Positions 8,889 to 17,484 of a stretch of 64,000 nucleotides of DNA are shown piece after piece. The stretch is from positions 2,728,001 to 2,792,000 of the forward strand of contig NZ_CP051167.1 of the NCBI RefSeq assembly GCF_012295525.1. Reading direction: 5' to 3'. Positions within the stretch are counted from its first letter, which is position 1; each line of letters opens with the position of its first letter. The DNA comes from Oxynema aestuarii AP17. Its GTDB lineage: Bacteria > Cyanobacteriota > Cyanobacteriia > Cyanobacteriales > Laspinemataceae. A program made the position numbers and the translations under genes. A model generated the notes under the pieces. It did not search any database, was not told the origin of the DNA, and saw nothing but the letters and a program-made list of their open reading frames with translations.

Positions 8889-11432
8889 TTATTGCCAATG
8901 GCCGACCAAAACAAAAGGCGACCAATAATAAGGATGGCGATACTGCTCTTGTTTTAACAAAAATAATTGAGCTTGACGCAACGCTTCACCTTTTGTAAAG
9001 CCTTCTTTTAATAAACGATAAAATTGCGCCATCAGTTCGGCGGTGGAACGGTCTTGAACCGACCACAACGTTGCTAACGTACTGCGAGCCCCCGATCGCA
9101 CCGCGACCCCCGCCAATCCCAAGGCGGCGCGATCGTCGCCAAATGCCGTCTGACAAGCACTGAGGACGAGCAATTCAATCGGCGCGCGATCGCGCTGTTC
9201 TTGCAAGATCTTATCCAAATCTTTAACTTGAATGCGATCGTTCCAAGTCAATAGAAAAGTTTGCTCGGCTTCGGAGCTAAATTGGCCGTGAGTCGCTAAA
9301 TGAACGATCGAAAATAAATTAGATTCTAACGATTGAGAAAGAGAAGCTTTGGTAAACTCCTCGTTTAATAAAATTTTTGGAGAAAGTAAACTGTCTAAGG
9401 CTCTAATTTCTACGGCGACTCCCGGCAAAGCCGAAAATCCTTGACGGGCTTCGGCTAACCCTCCGGTTAACATGGCTCGGTTTTGAGACAACTGGGAAGG
9501 TAACTCTAATAATTGCAAGCCCGGGGTGAGGGCGATCCTATATTTTTCAATTAAGAACTGCTCGCCATCGTAGAGCGCGGACATGGGTAAATTCCTTAAA
9601 AATCCATCGAGAACAAACACCAACGTTTGGATATTTGCTTGTTCTAATAACGGTTCGGCAGGACGAATCAACCAATCGTACAGTTGGCGGGCGGGCTGAA
9701 TAATACGAAAGATCGGAAAAACCGGGTTTAAGGCGGCGAACGTGTCCCCGAAAACCTCTTTTCTCTCCTCGAAACTGACCGAGGTGGCGTAGTGGGCTAA
9801 GGGTTGTCCGGGCAGAGACACGATGACATCGATCCGGTTTTCGAGGACGATCGGATAAATTAAAGCTGCTTGAGGGTCGATGTCTTCAATCGGTTGTAAC
9901 TGATAAGTTTTGCAGGCTTCGCGAAAAAAGTTTTCGAGTTCTCGTAATTGTAAGGCTTCGATCGCCTGTCGAGATTTTTGCAATCTGACTTGTTGTTTTG
10001 CTAACGGTAAGCGATCGACATTTTCGAGTAATAAAGACACGTAGGCTCGATAAATCGGTTCGACTCGCTCGCGAAAAGAAAAGCGCACGTCTGAATGAAC
10101 CGCGACCAGGTCTTGACGTAAGGATTCTAACGCTTGAACCGCCTGTTCGTAAGCGACGATCGCCTCCTCCGATTGTCCGGTGGCGGCGAGGAGGCGCCCG
10201 TGTTGGGCGTGCCAACTGGCGGCGAGGTCGGCGGCGTCCGACGTTGAGGCCCATTGCAACCCTTGGCGGGTTAAGGCAATTGCCTCGGAATATTGCCCCT
10301 GTCGTTCGTAGAGGACCCCCAAGTGTCCGAGGGCGTAAGCTTCGGCGCGACGATCGCCGATCTGGCGGGCCTCGTCGATCCCTCGGGCGAGGATCGCGGC
10401 GATCTCGCGAGGGTCTACCGGGTACTCCCAGGTGGCAGTCTGCATCGCCGTTTCGGCAAAATTAACCCGGGCGTAAATCAGCGATCGCGATCGGGGCAAC
10501 TCGTCGAAGGCGCCGATTATGCTGGGGATGAGGGCGATCGCGGCCTCCTGACGGTCGCTGGCTACCAATAAATTTAACTGATTGAGACGGGCTTGCACTT
10601 GCAGCAGCCGAATCGGACTGGTCGTGGCGGCGCGGTCGTAAAAGGCGATCGCCGCGTCGGTTTGTTGCTGCAAGCGGGCGTTATTCCCCAATTGAAACAG
10701 GCTTTCCGCTTCGGCGATCGGATCGTCGAACTGTTGCGCGAGGTGCAAACTGGTGGTTAAAACCGCTTCGGCGCGATCGCGATCGCCGACGACTTGCAAA
10801 ACCGCCCCCAAACTGCGCAATGTCGAGGCTTTGAGGAGGGAATTGGCAGAATTTTCTAGTTGTCGTTCCAGGTGTTCCAAACTTTTTTGCGCTTGGCGGT
10901 AGAGTCCCAAAGCTTGCAAGGCTTGAGCGCGATCGATCGTCACCGCGATCGCCCCGTCGCGATCGCCGATCTCGCGGTAAATCGCGATCGCTTCGTCCCA
11001 GGTATCGAGGGCCGCTTGGGGGTTGCCCCGGTGAAACTCTAGGGTGCCGCGCGTTTGCAGCCATCGGGCACGCACGAACGAATCGCCGACCTGGGGCAGT
11101 AAATCCGCCCCTTGGGCGAGCGATCGCTCGGCGGCGTCCACTTGTCCCGCATCGTAATAAGCAATGGCCAAAGCACTGTATGCTAAAGCTGCATCGCGGC
11201 TATTGCCTTCCCTGGCGACTCGTTCCCAAACCTCGATCGCGGCGTCGATCTGTCCGGTTTCGTACAATTGGCGACCGAGATCGAGGCGATCGCGATCGAT
11301 CGGTGCCGCGATCGTCTCTGGAGGCCCGACAGAAGTAGGATGGCGGGCGAAGGTCGCCGTTTGGATCGGGGCGATCGCGATCGAACTCATCAAGAAGAGG
11401 ACAATGAAGAGGAACCAGCGAGGGACACGCAT
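8889..11432 (-). CDS. Exported TPR-CHAT domain (caspase-like) protein
   Basis: An 847-residue protein. It opens with a hydrophobic signal or anchor sequence (RWFLFIVLFLMSSIAIAPIQTATFA), followed by about ten TPR units (about 50-440), a linker, and a C-terminal CHAT domain (about 560-847). Both residues of the CHAT cysteine-protease dyad are visible: His in LATHGQF (near 714) and Cys in LSACQTA (near 758), followed by the usual GLAGVAVRSGARSTLATLW block and the terminal YYWSPFVLVG. An export signal is notable for a CHAT peptidase. The gene lies between the exoprotein gene (124-base gap) and DUF928 (11-base gap) in one operon; the exoprotein is a natural candidate substrate, but that is inference. 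Confidence 0.9.
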   Translation of the reverse strand: MRVPRWFLFIVLFLMSSIAIAPIQTATFARHPTSVGPPETIAAPIDRDRLDLGRQLYETGQIDAAIEVWERVAREGNSRDAALAYSALAIAYYDAGQVDAAERSLAQGADLLPQVGDSFVRARWLQTRGTLEFHRGNPQAALDTWDEAIAIYREIGDRDGAIAVTIDRAQALQALGLYRQAQKSLEHLERQLENSANSLLKASTLRSLGAVLQVVGDRDRAEAVLTTSLHLAQQFDDPIAEAESLFQLGNNARLQQQTDAAIAFYDRAATTSPIRLLQVQARLNQLNLLVASDRQEAAIALIPSIIGAFDELPRSRSLIYARVNFAETAMQTATWEYPVDPREIAAILARGIDEARQIGDRRAEAYALGHLGVLYERQGQYSEAIALTRQGLQWASTSDAADLAASWHAQHGRLLAATGQSEEAIVAYEQAVQALESLRQDLVAVHSDVRFSFRERVEPIYRAYVSLLLENVDRLPLAKQQVRLQKSRQAIEALQLRELENFFREACKTYQLQPIEDIDPQAALIYPIVLENRIDVIVSLPGQPLAHYATSVSFEERKEVFGDTFAALNPVFPIFRIIQPARQLYDWLIRPAEPLLEQANIQTLVFVLDGFLRNLPMSALYDGEQFLIEKYRIALTPGLQLLELPSQLSQNRAMLTGGLAEARQGFSALPGVAVEIRALDSLLSPKILLNEEFTKASLSQSLESNLFSIVHLATHGQFSSEAEQTFLLTWNDRIQVKDLDKILQEQRDRAPIELLVLSACQTAFGDDRAALGLAGVAVRSGARSTLATLWSVQDRSTAELMAQFYRLLKEGFTKGEALRQAQLFLLKQEQYRHPYYWSPFVLVGHWQ

Positions 11433-11475
11433 GGGGATTTTAGATTTGTTAGATTCTAGATTTTAGATTTGAGGT
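11433..11475. repeat. Short AT-rich heptamer-like repeats (TTTAGAT type)
   Basis: Tandem variants of ATTTTAGATTTG / TTAGATTCTAG lie just upstream of the CHAT gene. Similar runs occur near 4000-4015, 37288-37316, 55425-55475 and 60030-60050, always outside genes. They resemble the short tandemly repeated heptamers known in cyanobacteria. Confidence 0.5.
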
Positions 11476-11556
11476 TGGGGACAATAACGGTGGAAGCGGC
11501 GATCGAGAGATGCGCACTACGGATGCTCCCTTTCCTGTTGGTGGTTGCCTCCTGCC

Positions 11557-14496
11557 TCATCCCGATTCCCCCAAACATACCGAGCGATCGCCCTTTCTAA
11601 CGGGGGCAACAAGTTCTATATTTCCCTGGGGATTGACTTGCCATGCCGTTGCTTCCAACACCGCCCGACGATCGCGCGTTGGCGATGGCGAAGTGGGCGT
11701 TTCAGAGGCATAAAAGTGAAAATCGCGCACTGCACCTTGACCGAGGAGGAATTGGCGTGGATCTTCGGGCAAACCGCCGCGTCCGGCGATCGTAAAGCGG
11801 TTTCCGCGAGTGGCGGGACAACCGGAAACGACTTGTTCGAGGGGATCTTGGAAACTGTCGGGGGTCAAAACTAACCCCGATGCTGGGTTGACCTCCGGGG
11901 TATTCAGTTCGACAATGCCGCGAAACTGGGGACCGAGTTGAGAGGAGGCGGTAATATCCGATCGCGGCGTCGGTCGGGGTCGGAATTGGGTGCCGAAAAC
12001 CCCCAGCGCCGAAATCTCGACCCGTCCGGCGAAACTGTCTTGGGCGTTGGCGGTAATATCGCTATTCTCTAGGGCGAGTAAGGTTTGGGTGGCGATCTCA
12101 ATATTGCCTCCGGTCGCATTACCTCGGGCGTTGGTGCCGATCTGCGATCGCCCGCGCAGTTGGATGTCCGGTACTCGCAGTACGATGTTGGCGCGATCGC
12201 CCTCTACCGTATCCGCCGTCAAAGTTCCTCGATTCAGCCGCAACTGTTGCGCTACCACGCTCAAATTGCCTGCCGCCCCTCGATTGTCGCTACTGACCGA
12301 CAGTTGCGCCCCGTCGCCAATCTCCAAGCGTCCGGTTTCGACCCGCAAGGCATTGACATTCCCCGACCCGGGAGAACTGGCAAAAATCCCACTCGGATAG
12401 CGTTGTCCCGATTCGTCGCGCACGAATTCCGACAAATTCTCCACCGTAGACGCGGACACCGGAAACCCGCCGATCGCCGTCACCGACTTGCGGGCACGCA
12501 CGAAGACGCTGCCCCCGTCACTGTCGCCAAAGGTGGCCGCCGAAATTTGAGCGCCGTCACGCAAGACTAATTCAGAAGTATCGACGACAATATCTCCCCC
12601 GACACCGACGGCGCCGCGATCGCTTTGCGCCACCAAACGGCTGGTAAACCCTTGCGCAGAAACGCCACTGAGTTCGATCCGTTCGCTGGCGCGGAGGGTA
12701 AGGTTGCCACCGTCACCGATTCCTTCGGTTCCGACATCGATTTTTGCCCCGTCGCGCAGGACTAAGCGCTGGGTTTCTACGAGGATATCGCCGCCATTGC
12801 CGCGACCGGAACGTTGGACGGCTGTCACTAACTGGCTCACGGGTTTGGCTTCTTCCTGTCCGATTAAGGTCAATCGTTCGCTGGCGCGAATGGTGATGCT
12901 GCCCCCGGTTCCTTCGGCAAACAAGTCCGAGGCGACGATGGCACTCTCGCGCACGGTCATGCGGCGGGTCTCGATCGCGATATTGCCGCCATTCCCTCGG
13001 CTGGCCCGGCGGGAGACCGTGGCAACAATCCCCCCGGAAAGATTGAAGTTATTGCCGCGATCGCTCAAATCGATGGTATCGGCGCGGATCGTAATATTGC
13101 CCGCGTTGCCGGACCCTGCCGCCAGGGAGGACACTAAGGCTCCTCCCGTGACGACTAAGGATCGTGTTTCGAGGAACAACTCTCCGCCATTGCCCGCACT
13201 CTCGGTCTCGCTACTGAGTCGCACTCTGCCGTCGAGGCGGATTTCCCCGGCGCTGACGGTCAGTTGGCCTGCATTGCCCGTTCCGCCTTCACGGGCGATC
13301 GTCGTCAGCAAGGTATTGAATCGCATCGGTTGGTTGTCTGAATTCGCGATCGTGGTGTCTTGCGGTCCACCTTGAAATTGGGGGGGTCTTCCTCGAAACG
13401 GTTCGGTTGAGGCGAGATCGAGCAAGCCGCTCACTGCTACGGTGATATTACCTGCATCTCCCTGACTGGCACTTTCGGCGGCGACGATCGAATCGCGCAC
13501 GATCGCCGAGTCGGCGGCGATCGCGATATTTCCCCCCCGACCGATCGCCGACGGTAGCACCGTATTGACGATCCGGCTATTCTCGCGCAAGACGATCGCC
13601 CCGGTGGCCTCGATCTCGATGTCCCCCGCCACCGCCCCGGGTCCTCCCAACCCGTTGAATAAACCCGCATCCAAGCTGCTCGCGATCAGTTCTACATTTC
13701 CCGCTCGGATCGCGATCTCGCCCCCTCCACCCGCCAGCACGTTGAGTTCGGAATTGACGAGGCTGAGGTCGGCGCGCCCGCTTCCTTCTGAGGGGACAAA
13801 CGGGTTGAGGGCGATCGCCCCGGAACCCGATAGCCCGCCCAATTCGATCCGGCCTCCAGGGGCGCGCAAACGGCTGTCAGCGAAGCGAACATCTCCACCG
13901 AGAAATGTGACGTTTTGACCGGGAGAGAGGTCGAGATCGGCCTGTTGGAGCTGAATCGGTGCGGGATTACCCCCGTATTGCAGCCCGATGGGAACGGCAA
14001 CGGAGAGCAGGGGCACCGTGTCGGCATTGGAGCCGGGAAAGGTACCGAATAGGCTGCCGTCGGACAGGGCGATCGCCTCGGCGGTGGTCGCGACGAAGGC
14101 ACCGCGCAGGTCGAGGCGGGCGTTGCCTCCGAAAATAAAGCCGTTCGGATTGAGGGAGAATAAATTGGCACTGCCGCGCACGCCGAGGGTCCCGAAAATG
14201 TTGGACGGATTGTTTCCGGTCACTCGCATCAAGATATTGTCGACGCCGGGAGGATTGGCAAACCAGACCGCTTGACCGTCGCCGACGTTGAATTCTCGAA
14301 AGCTGTGGAAGAGATTGCTCGCTCGTCTGGCTCCCCCTTCAATGGTGCTGGTTGTGGGGGTTTCTCGGCGTAACCGGGAGGCTTCGTCGCCTAAGCTGGC
14401 ATCGGGGAGGACTTGGGCGAGGCTGGTTTCGCCGACTGAGATCGCGATCGCGGCGATCGCCGTTGCCGAGATGAGTGGGTATCGCTCGTTGCTCAT
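11557..14496 (-). CDS. Two-partner-secretion exoprotein (filamentous haemagglutinin N-terminal domain)
   Basis: A 979-residue secreted protein with a signal peptide ending near SLAQ (residue 25-28), then the TPS domain (about 30-280: STIEGGARRASNLFHSFREFNV, WFANPPGVDNILMRVTG, FSLNPNGFIFGGNARLDLRGAF), and a long beta-helical body with repeated GNGGxIxVET / RSxxGxGGxIxV turns. The C-terminus is the typical cyanobacterial ending of this family (GIVELNTPEVNPASGLV, then GNRFTIAGRGGLPEDP). Such proteins are normally moved across the outer membrane by a TpsB (ShlB/FhaC-type) pore; none is encoded in the window. The start is 6 bases from the stop of the CHASE2 sensor gene, so the two are translationally close. 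Confidence 0.9.
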   Translation of the reverse strand: MSNERYPLISATAIAAIAISVGETSLAQVLPDASLGDEASRLRRETPTTSTIEGGARRASNLFHSFREFNVGDGQAVWFANPPGVDNILMRVTGNNPSNIFGTLGVRGSANLFSLNPNGFIFGGNARLDLRGAFVATTAEAIALSDGSLFGTFPGSNADTVPLLSVAVPIGLQYGGNPAPIQLQQADLDLSPGQNVTFLGGDVRFADSRLRAPGGRIELGGLSGSGAIALNPFVPSEGSGRADLSLVNSELNVLAGGGGEIAIRAGNVELIASSLDAGLFNGLGGPGAVAGDIEIEATGAIVLRENSRIVNTVLPSAIGRGGNIAIAADSAIVRDSIVAAESASQGDAGNITVAVSGLLDLASTEPFRGRPPQFQGGPQDTTIANSDNQPMRFNTLLTTIAREGGTGNAGQLTVSAGEIRLDGRVRLSSETESAGNGGELFLETRSLVVTGGALVSSLAAGSGNAGNITIRADTIDLSDRGNNFNLSGGIVATVSRRASRGNGGNIAIETRRMTVRESAIVASDLFAEGTGGSITIRASERLTLIGQEEAKPVSQLVTAVQRSGRGNGGDILVETQRLVLRDGAKIDVGTEGIGDGGNLTLRASERIELSGVSAQGFTSRLVAQSDRGAVGVGGDIVVDTSELVLRDGAQISAATFGDSDGGSVFVRARKSVTAIGGFPVSASTVENLSEFVRDESGQRYPSGIFASSPGSGNVNALRVETGRLEIGDGAQLSVSSDNRGAAGNLSVVAQQLRLNRGTLTADTVEGDRANIVLRVPDIQLRGRSQIGTNARGNATGGNIEIATQTLLALENSDITANAQDSFAGRVEISALGVFGTQFRPRPTPRSDITASSQLGPQFRGIVELNTPEVNPASGLVLTPDSFQDPLEQVVSGCPATRGNRFTIAGRGGLPEDPRQFLLGQGAVRDFHFYASETPTSPSPTRDRRAVLEATAWQVNPQGNIELVAPVRKGDRSVCLGESG

Positions 14497-14502
14497 GGGC
14501 GC

Positions 14503-17286
14503 TCAATCTCCGTTCGCTTGAACCCTTGGGACTGGATCGGGCTGCCCCGATTCTAGCAGCGCCGAGCAGGTTTGACCGCCACTTTGTAAAGGCGCGATCG
14601 CAGCAAAGCGGCGCTCGATCGCGGCGGCGGTTTCCTGACTTTCGCCTTGTTTGAGATATTCGATCGCGATCCGTCCGGCAGCTTCTCGGTCGGCGGCAAT
14701 CTGCGCGATCGCCTCGACGGTCTCACACAGTTCTAAGGTGGCGCGCTGTTTTGCGGTCAGGATCGGCAAAGAGCTGGCGGCGAGGAGGGCGGCGATCGCC
14801 GTCGGAATGGCGGGAATCCACCAGCCGAGGAAAAAGGCTGCCGCCGCGATCGCCGCGATCGCTCCGATAACCCCGATCGCCATTCCCGGGATCGCGATCG
14901 GACGGGGCCACCGCCACGCCAATCCCGCCGCGATCGCCGCCCACAAGCCAATCCAGGCCCATTCGACCGTCTCGGGCCAGACGCGCAACATCGATCGCCC
15001 CTCTAAGGCTCCACTCAGCAGTTGGCTGACGATATTGGCGTGAACCACGACCCCGGGCATCCGTTGGGGGGCGCCCGCAATTCGGCTGCTGTAGGGGGTT
15101 TGGAATAAGTCGTTGATACTTTCTGCCGTTGCCCCTACGAGGACGACGCGATCGCGCAATGCCTCTGGGGGCAGGCGATCGGCGAGGAGGTCGGCGATCG
15201 GAAAGGTCGCGAACCGATCGGAGGTTCGGCGAAAATCAAGCAGGATTTGATAGCCCCCCGCTTTGGCTCTCACATAACCTCCATCGTCCGGTTTGAAGGC
15301 GGTCAGGGTCGTTTTTCCCAGGTCGATGCGATCGCGATCGCGCCCTTGGGCTTCGATCCCTTCCGTTTGTAAATACGCCAGGGCTAATTTCACCGCCAAA
15401 CTCAGTTGCACCGATCCGTCTTCTCCCCTCACGGAAAGCAAGGCGCGGCGCACGGTTCCGTCCCCGTCTAACACTTGATCCGCAAAGCCGACTCGACCTC
15501 GTTCGGCCAAAATCGGCGGCGGTCCGACTCGTTCGCCGACCACTTTTTCGATCCCGATTAAAGAAGGCGTACTTTGATACACTTGGGCTAATTGTGTATA
15601 TCCCGGTTCCACGGGCAAATTCCGATAGAGATCTAAGCCGATCGCCCTCGGGTTTCGAGCCGCAATTTTGGCGATCGCCCGGGCTAAAACTGCGTCAGAG
15701 ATAGGGTATTCGCCGATCGCCTCTAAATCCGCTTCGTCGATCGACACGATCGCGATTCTCGGATCGACGGCTTCGAGGGGACGCAGTTGGAACCAGCGAT
15801 CGAGCAACACCCATTCGGCCCCTTGCAGCCAGCCCGTCCAGCGCAGGGCGATCGTCCCCATTGCCGCCCCGACGGCGATCGCGGCGATCCAACCTCGACC
15901 CAAATGCACGTTTTTCGTGCGTTCCCGCGCCCATTGGCGCGCCCGTCCTAAAATCTCGTGAGCTTCCCGGGCCGCTTCCAGGGCAAATTGTGCCTTTTCC
16001 CGTTGCCCTCGTTCCACCGCCAAATCCGTTTCGACCCCCCGTTTTTCCAGATCTTGACTCGCACTGAGAAAGCGATAGTCGAGATTGCTCAGTTGTTTGT
16101 TCGCCGACCACGCCAGAGCTTCTTGCAATGCCAATCCCCGCAATAATTGCGATTCGTCTTCGCCTTTCGAGGCGATCCAGGTGTTAAATTGAGTCGCGTA
16201 GGGGCGCAAGTTTTCTAATTGATGGGCGACCCATTCGGTATTAAATACGGCAGCGTAAATCGGGTTTTTGACAGTCAAGGATCCGGCTCGATTTTCGACT
16301 AACCCCGAGAGTAATAACTCGATTTGTTCGCGAGAATCGTCCGTTTCTATCCGCTCTCCGGCGAGGATGCGTTGGTAGAGTCCGAGTAGTCTTCCTGCCA
16401 GTTCTTGGTTGTAGAGAATTCGGTTGGCGATCGTTCGTAAATGTTGCGGTTCGTCTTGGGATTGCCAATGCTCGATGATGCGCGATCGCACCAGTTCAAA
16501 AATCGGCGATCGCGCCCCTGTTTCTAGGCATAACTGACAAAGTTTTTGGGTTAAAAAGGGTTGTCCCCCACTCCAATGTAAAATTTCGCTGAGTTGTTTT
16601 TGGGTTTGCTCCCCCCGGCGATCGCCTTGCAAACCGCCAGCCAGGGGTGCCGCTTCCTTTAAGGTAAATCCATTGAGGGCGATCGCTTTACCAATATTAA
16701 AAGGCGTTCGGTTTTTGTCGCGGATTAAATCCGCAGGATTCGCAACACCGAAAATAGCAAATGCAATCCGATCGTAGTCGCGATCGAATGCCCGTTGATT
16801 GTAACAAAATCGAATAAATGCAAAGAAATCATCGACGGAAAACGGCAAGCTCATCGTGCTGTCTATTTCGTCGATAAAGACAAACAACCGAGTTTGCGGA
16901 AACTCTACCAATAACACTTCCGCTACAAATTGACTCAAACGCTGTAAAACGGGCAAGTCGGCGCGATCGTTCCACCAGTTTTTTAAATTAACTTTCCCCA
17001 GTAACTTAAACCCCATCCACAGTTGCGAAACAACCCCTTTGTACCATTGCTCTGCCGTGACATTATTGCTCCCCACTCCGGTTAAATCTAACGCCGCACA
17101 GACAAATCCTTCTGCTTCGAGACGATCTTTTGCCCGAACTAATAACGACGATTTTCCCATTTGTCTCGAATTGAGAATGTAGCAGAATTCCCCCTTTTTT
17201 AAGGCACTATACAGGTCACGATCGGCTTTTCTATTGATATAACTTCGAGCGTCAACCGTAAGACTTCCACCAACTTGATAGTGCAT
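14503..17286 (-). CDS. AAA_35 ATPase fused to CHASE2 sensor domain
   Basis: A 927-residue protein. Residues 1 to about 350 form an AAA-like P-loop domain (Walker A NSRQMGKSSLL, Walker B LFVFIDEIDS). A charged coiled-coil-like stretch follows (about 400-455), then one membrane segment (about 460-480), an extracytoplasmic CHASE2 domain (about 485-780, with GLDLYRNLPVEPG), three membrane segments (about 785-850) and a short helical tail. CHASE2 usually feeds C-terminal output domains; here the ATPase is N-terminal, on the other side of the sensor. It is the first gene of the minus-strand operon with the exoprotein, CHAT and DUF928 genes, so it may sense an envelope signal for them. Confidence 0.88.
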   Translation of the reverse strand: MHYQVGGSLTVDARSYINRKADRDLYSALKKGEFCYILNSRQMGKSSLLVRAKDRLEAEGFVCAALDLTGVGSNNVTAEQWYKGVVSQLWMGFKLLGKVNLKNWWNDRADLPVLQRLSQFVAEVLLVEFPQTRLFVFIDEIDSTMSLPFSVDDFFAFIRFCYNQRAFDRDYDRIAFAIFGVANPADLIRDKNRTPFNIGKAIALNGFTLKEAAPLAGGLQGDRRGEQTQKQLSEILHWSGGQPFLTQKLCQLCLETGARSPIFELVRSRIIEHWQSQDEPQHLRTIANRILYNQELAGRLLGLYQRILAGERIETDDSREQIELLLSGLVENRAGSLTVKNPIYAAVFNTEWVAHQLENLRPYATQFNTWIASKGEDESQLLRGLALQEALAWSANKQLSNLDYRFLSASQDLEKRGVETDLAVERGQREKAQFALEAAREAHEILGRARQWARERTKNVHLGRGWIAAIAVGAAMGTIALRWTGWLQGAEWVLLDRWFQLRPLEAVDPRIAIVSIDEADLEAIGEYPISDAVLARAIAKIAARNPRAIGLDLYRNLPVEPGYTQLAQVYQSTPSLIGIEKVVGERVGPPPILAERGRVGFADQVLDGDGTVRRALLSVRGEDGSVQLSLAVKLALAYLQTEGIEAQGRDRDRIDLGKTTLTAFKPDDGGYVRAKAGGYQILLDFRRTSDRFATFPIADLLADRLPPEALRDRVVLVGATAESINDLFQTPYSSRIAGAPQRMPGVVVHANIVSQLLSGALEGRSMLRVWPETVEWAWIGLWAAIAAGLAWRWPRPIAIPGMAIGVIGAIAAIAAAAFFLGWWIPAIPTAIAALLAASSLPILTAKQRATLELCETVEAIAQIAADREAAGRIAIEYLKQGESQETAAAIERRFAAIAPLQSGGQTCSALLESGQPDPVPRVQANGD

Positions 17287-17484
17287 AGATGACCTAACTT
17301 TAAATCATTTCAACGATCTTGTTATTTTGGGCTGACATTTTAATTATTGGAAAACAAAAAATTCACAATATAACCATAACGATCGCCGAGTTTACGCTAC
17401 AATACTCTCGATTGAAGATCGACATGACGCCGCGAACAAAAACAGGCAATCGCTCGTTTGAATGGATTGTTTTTATCAGTCGCC

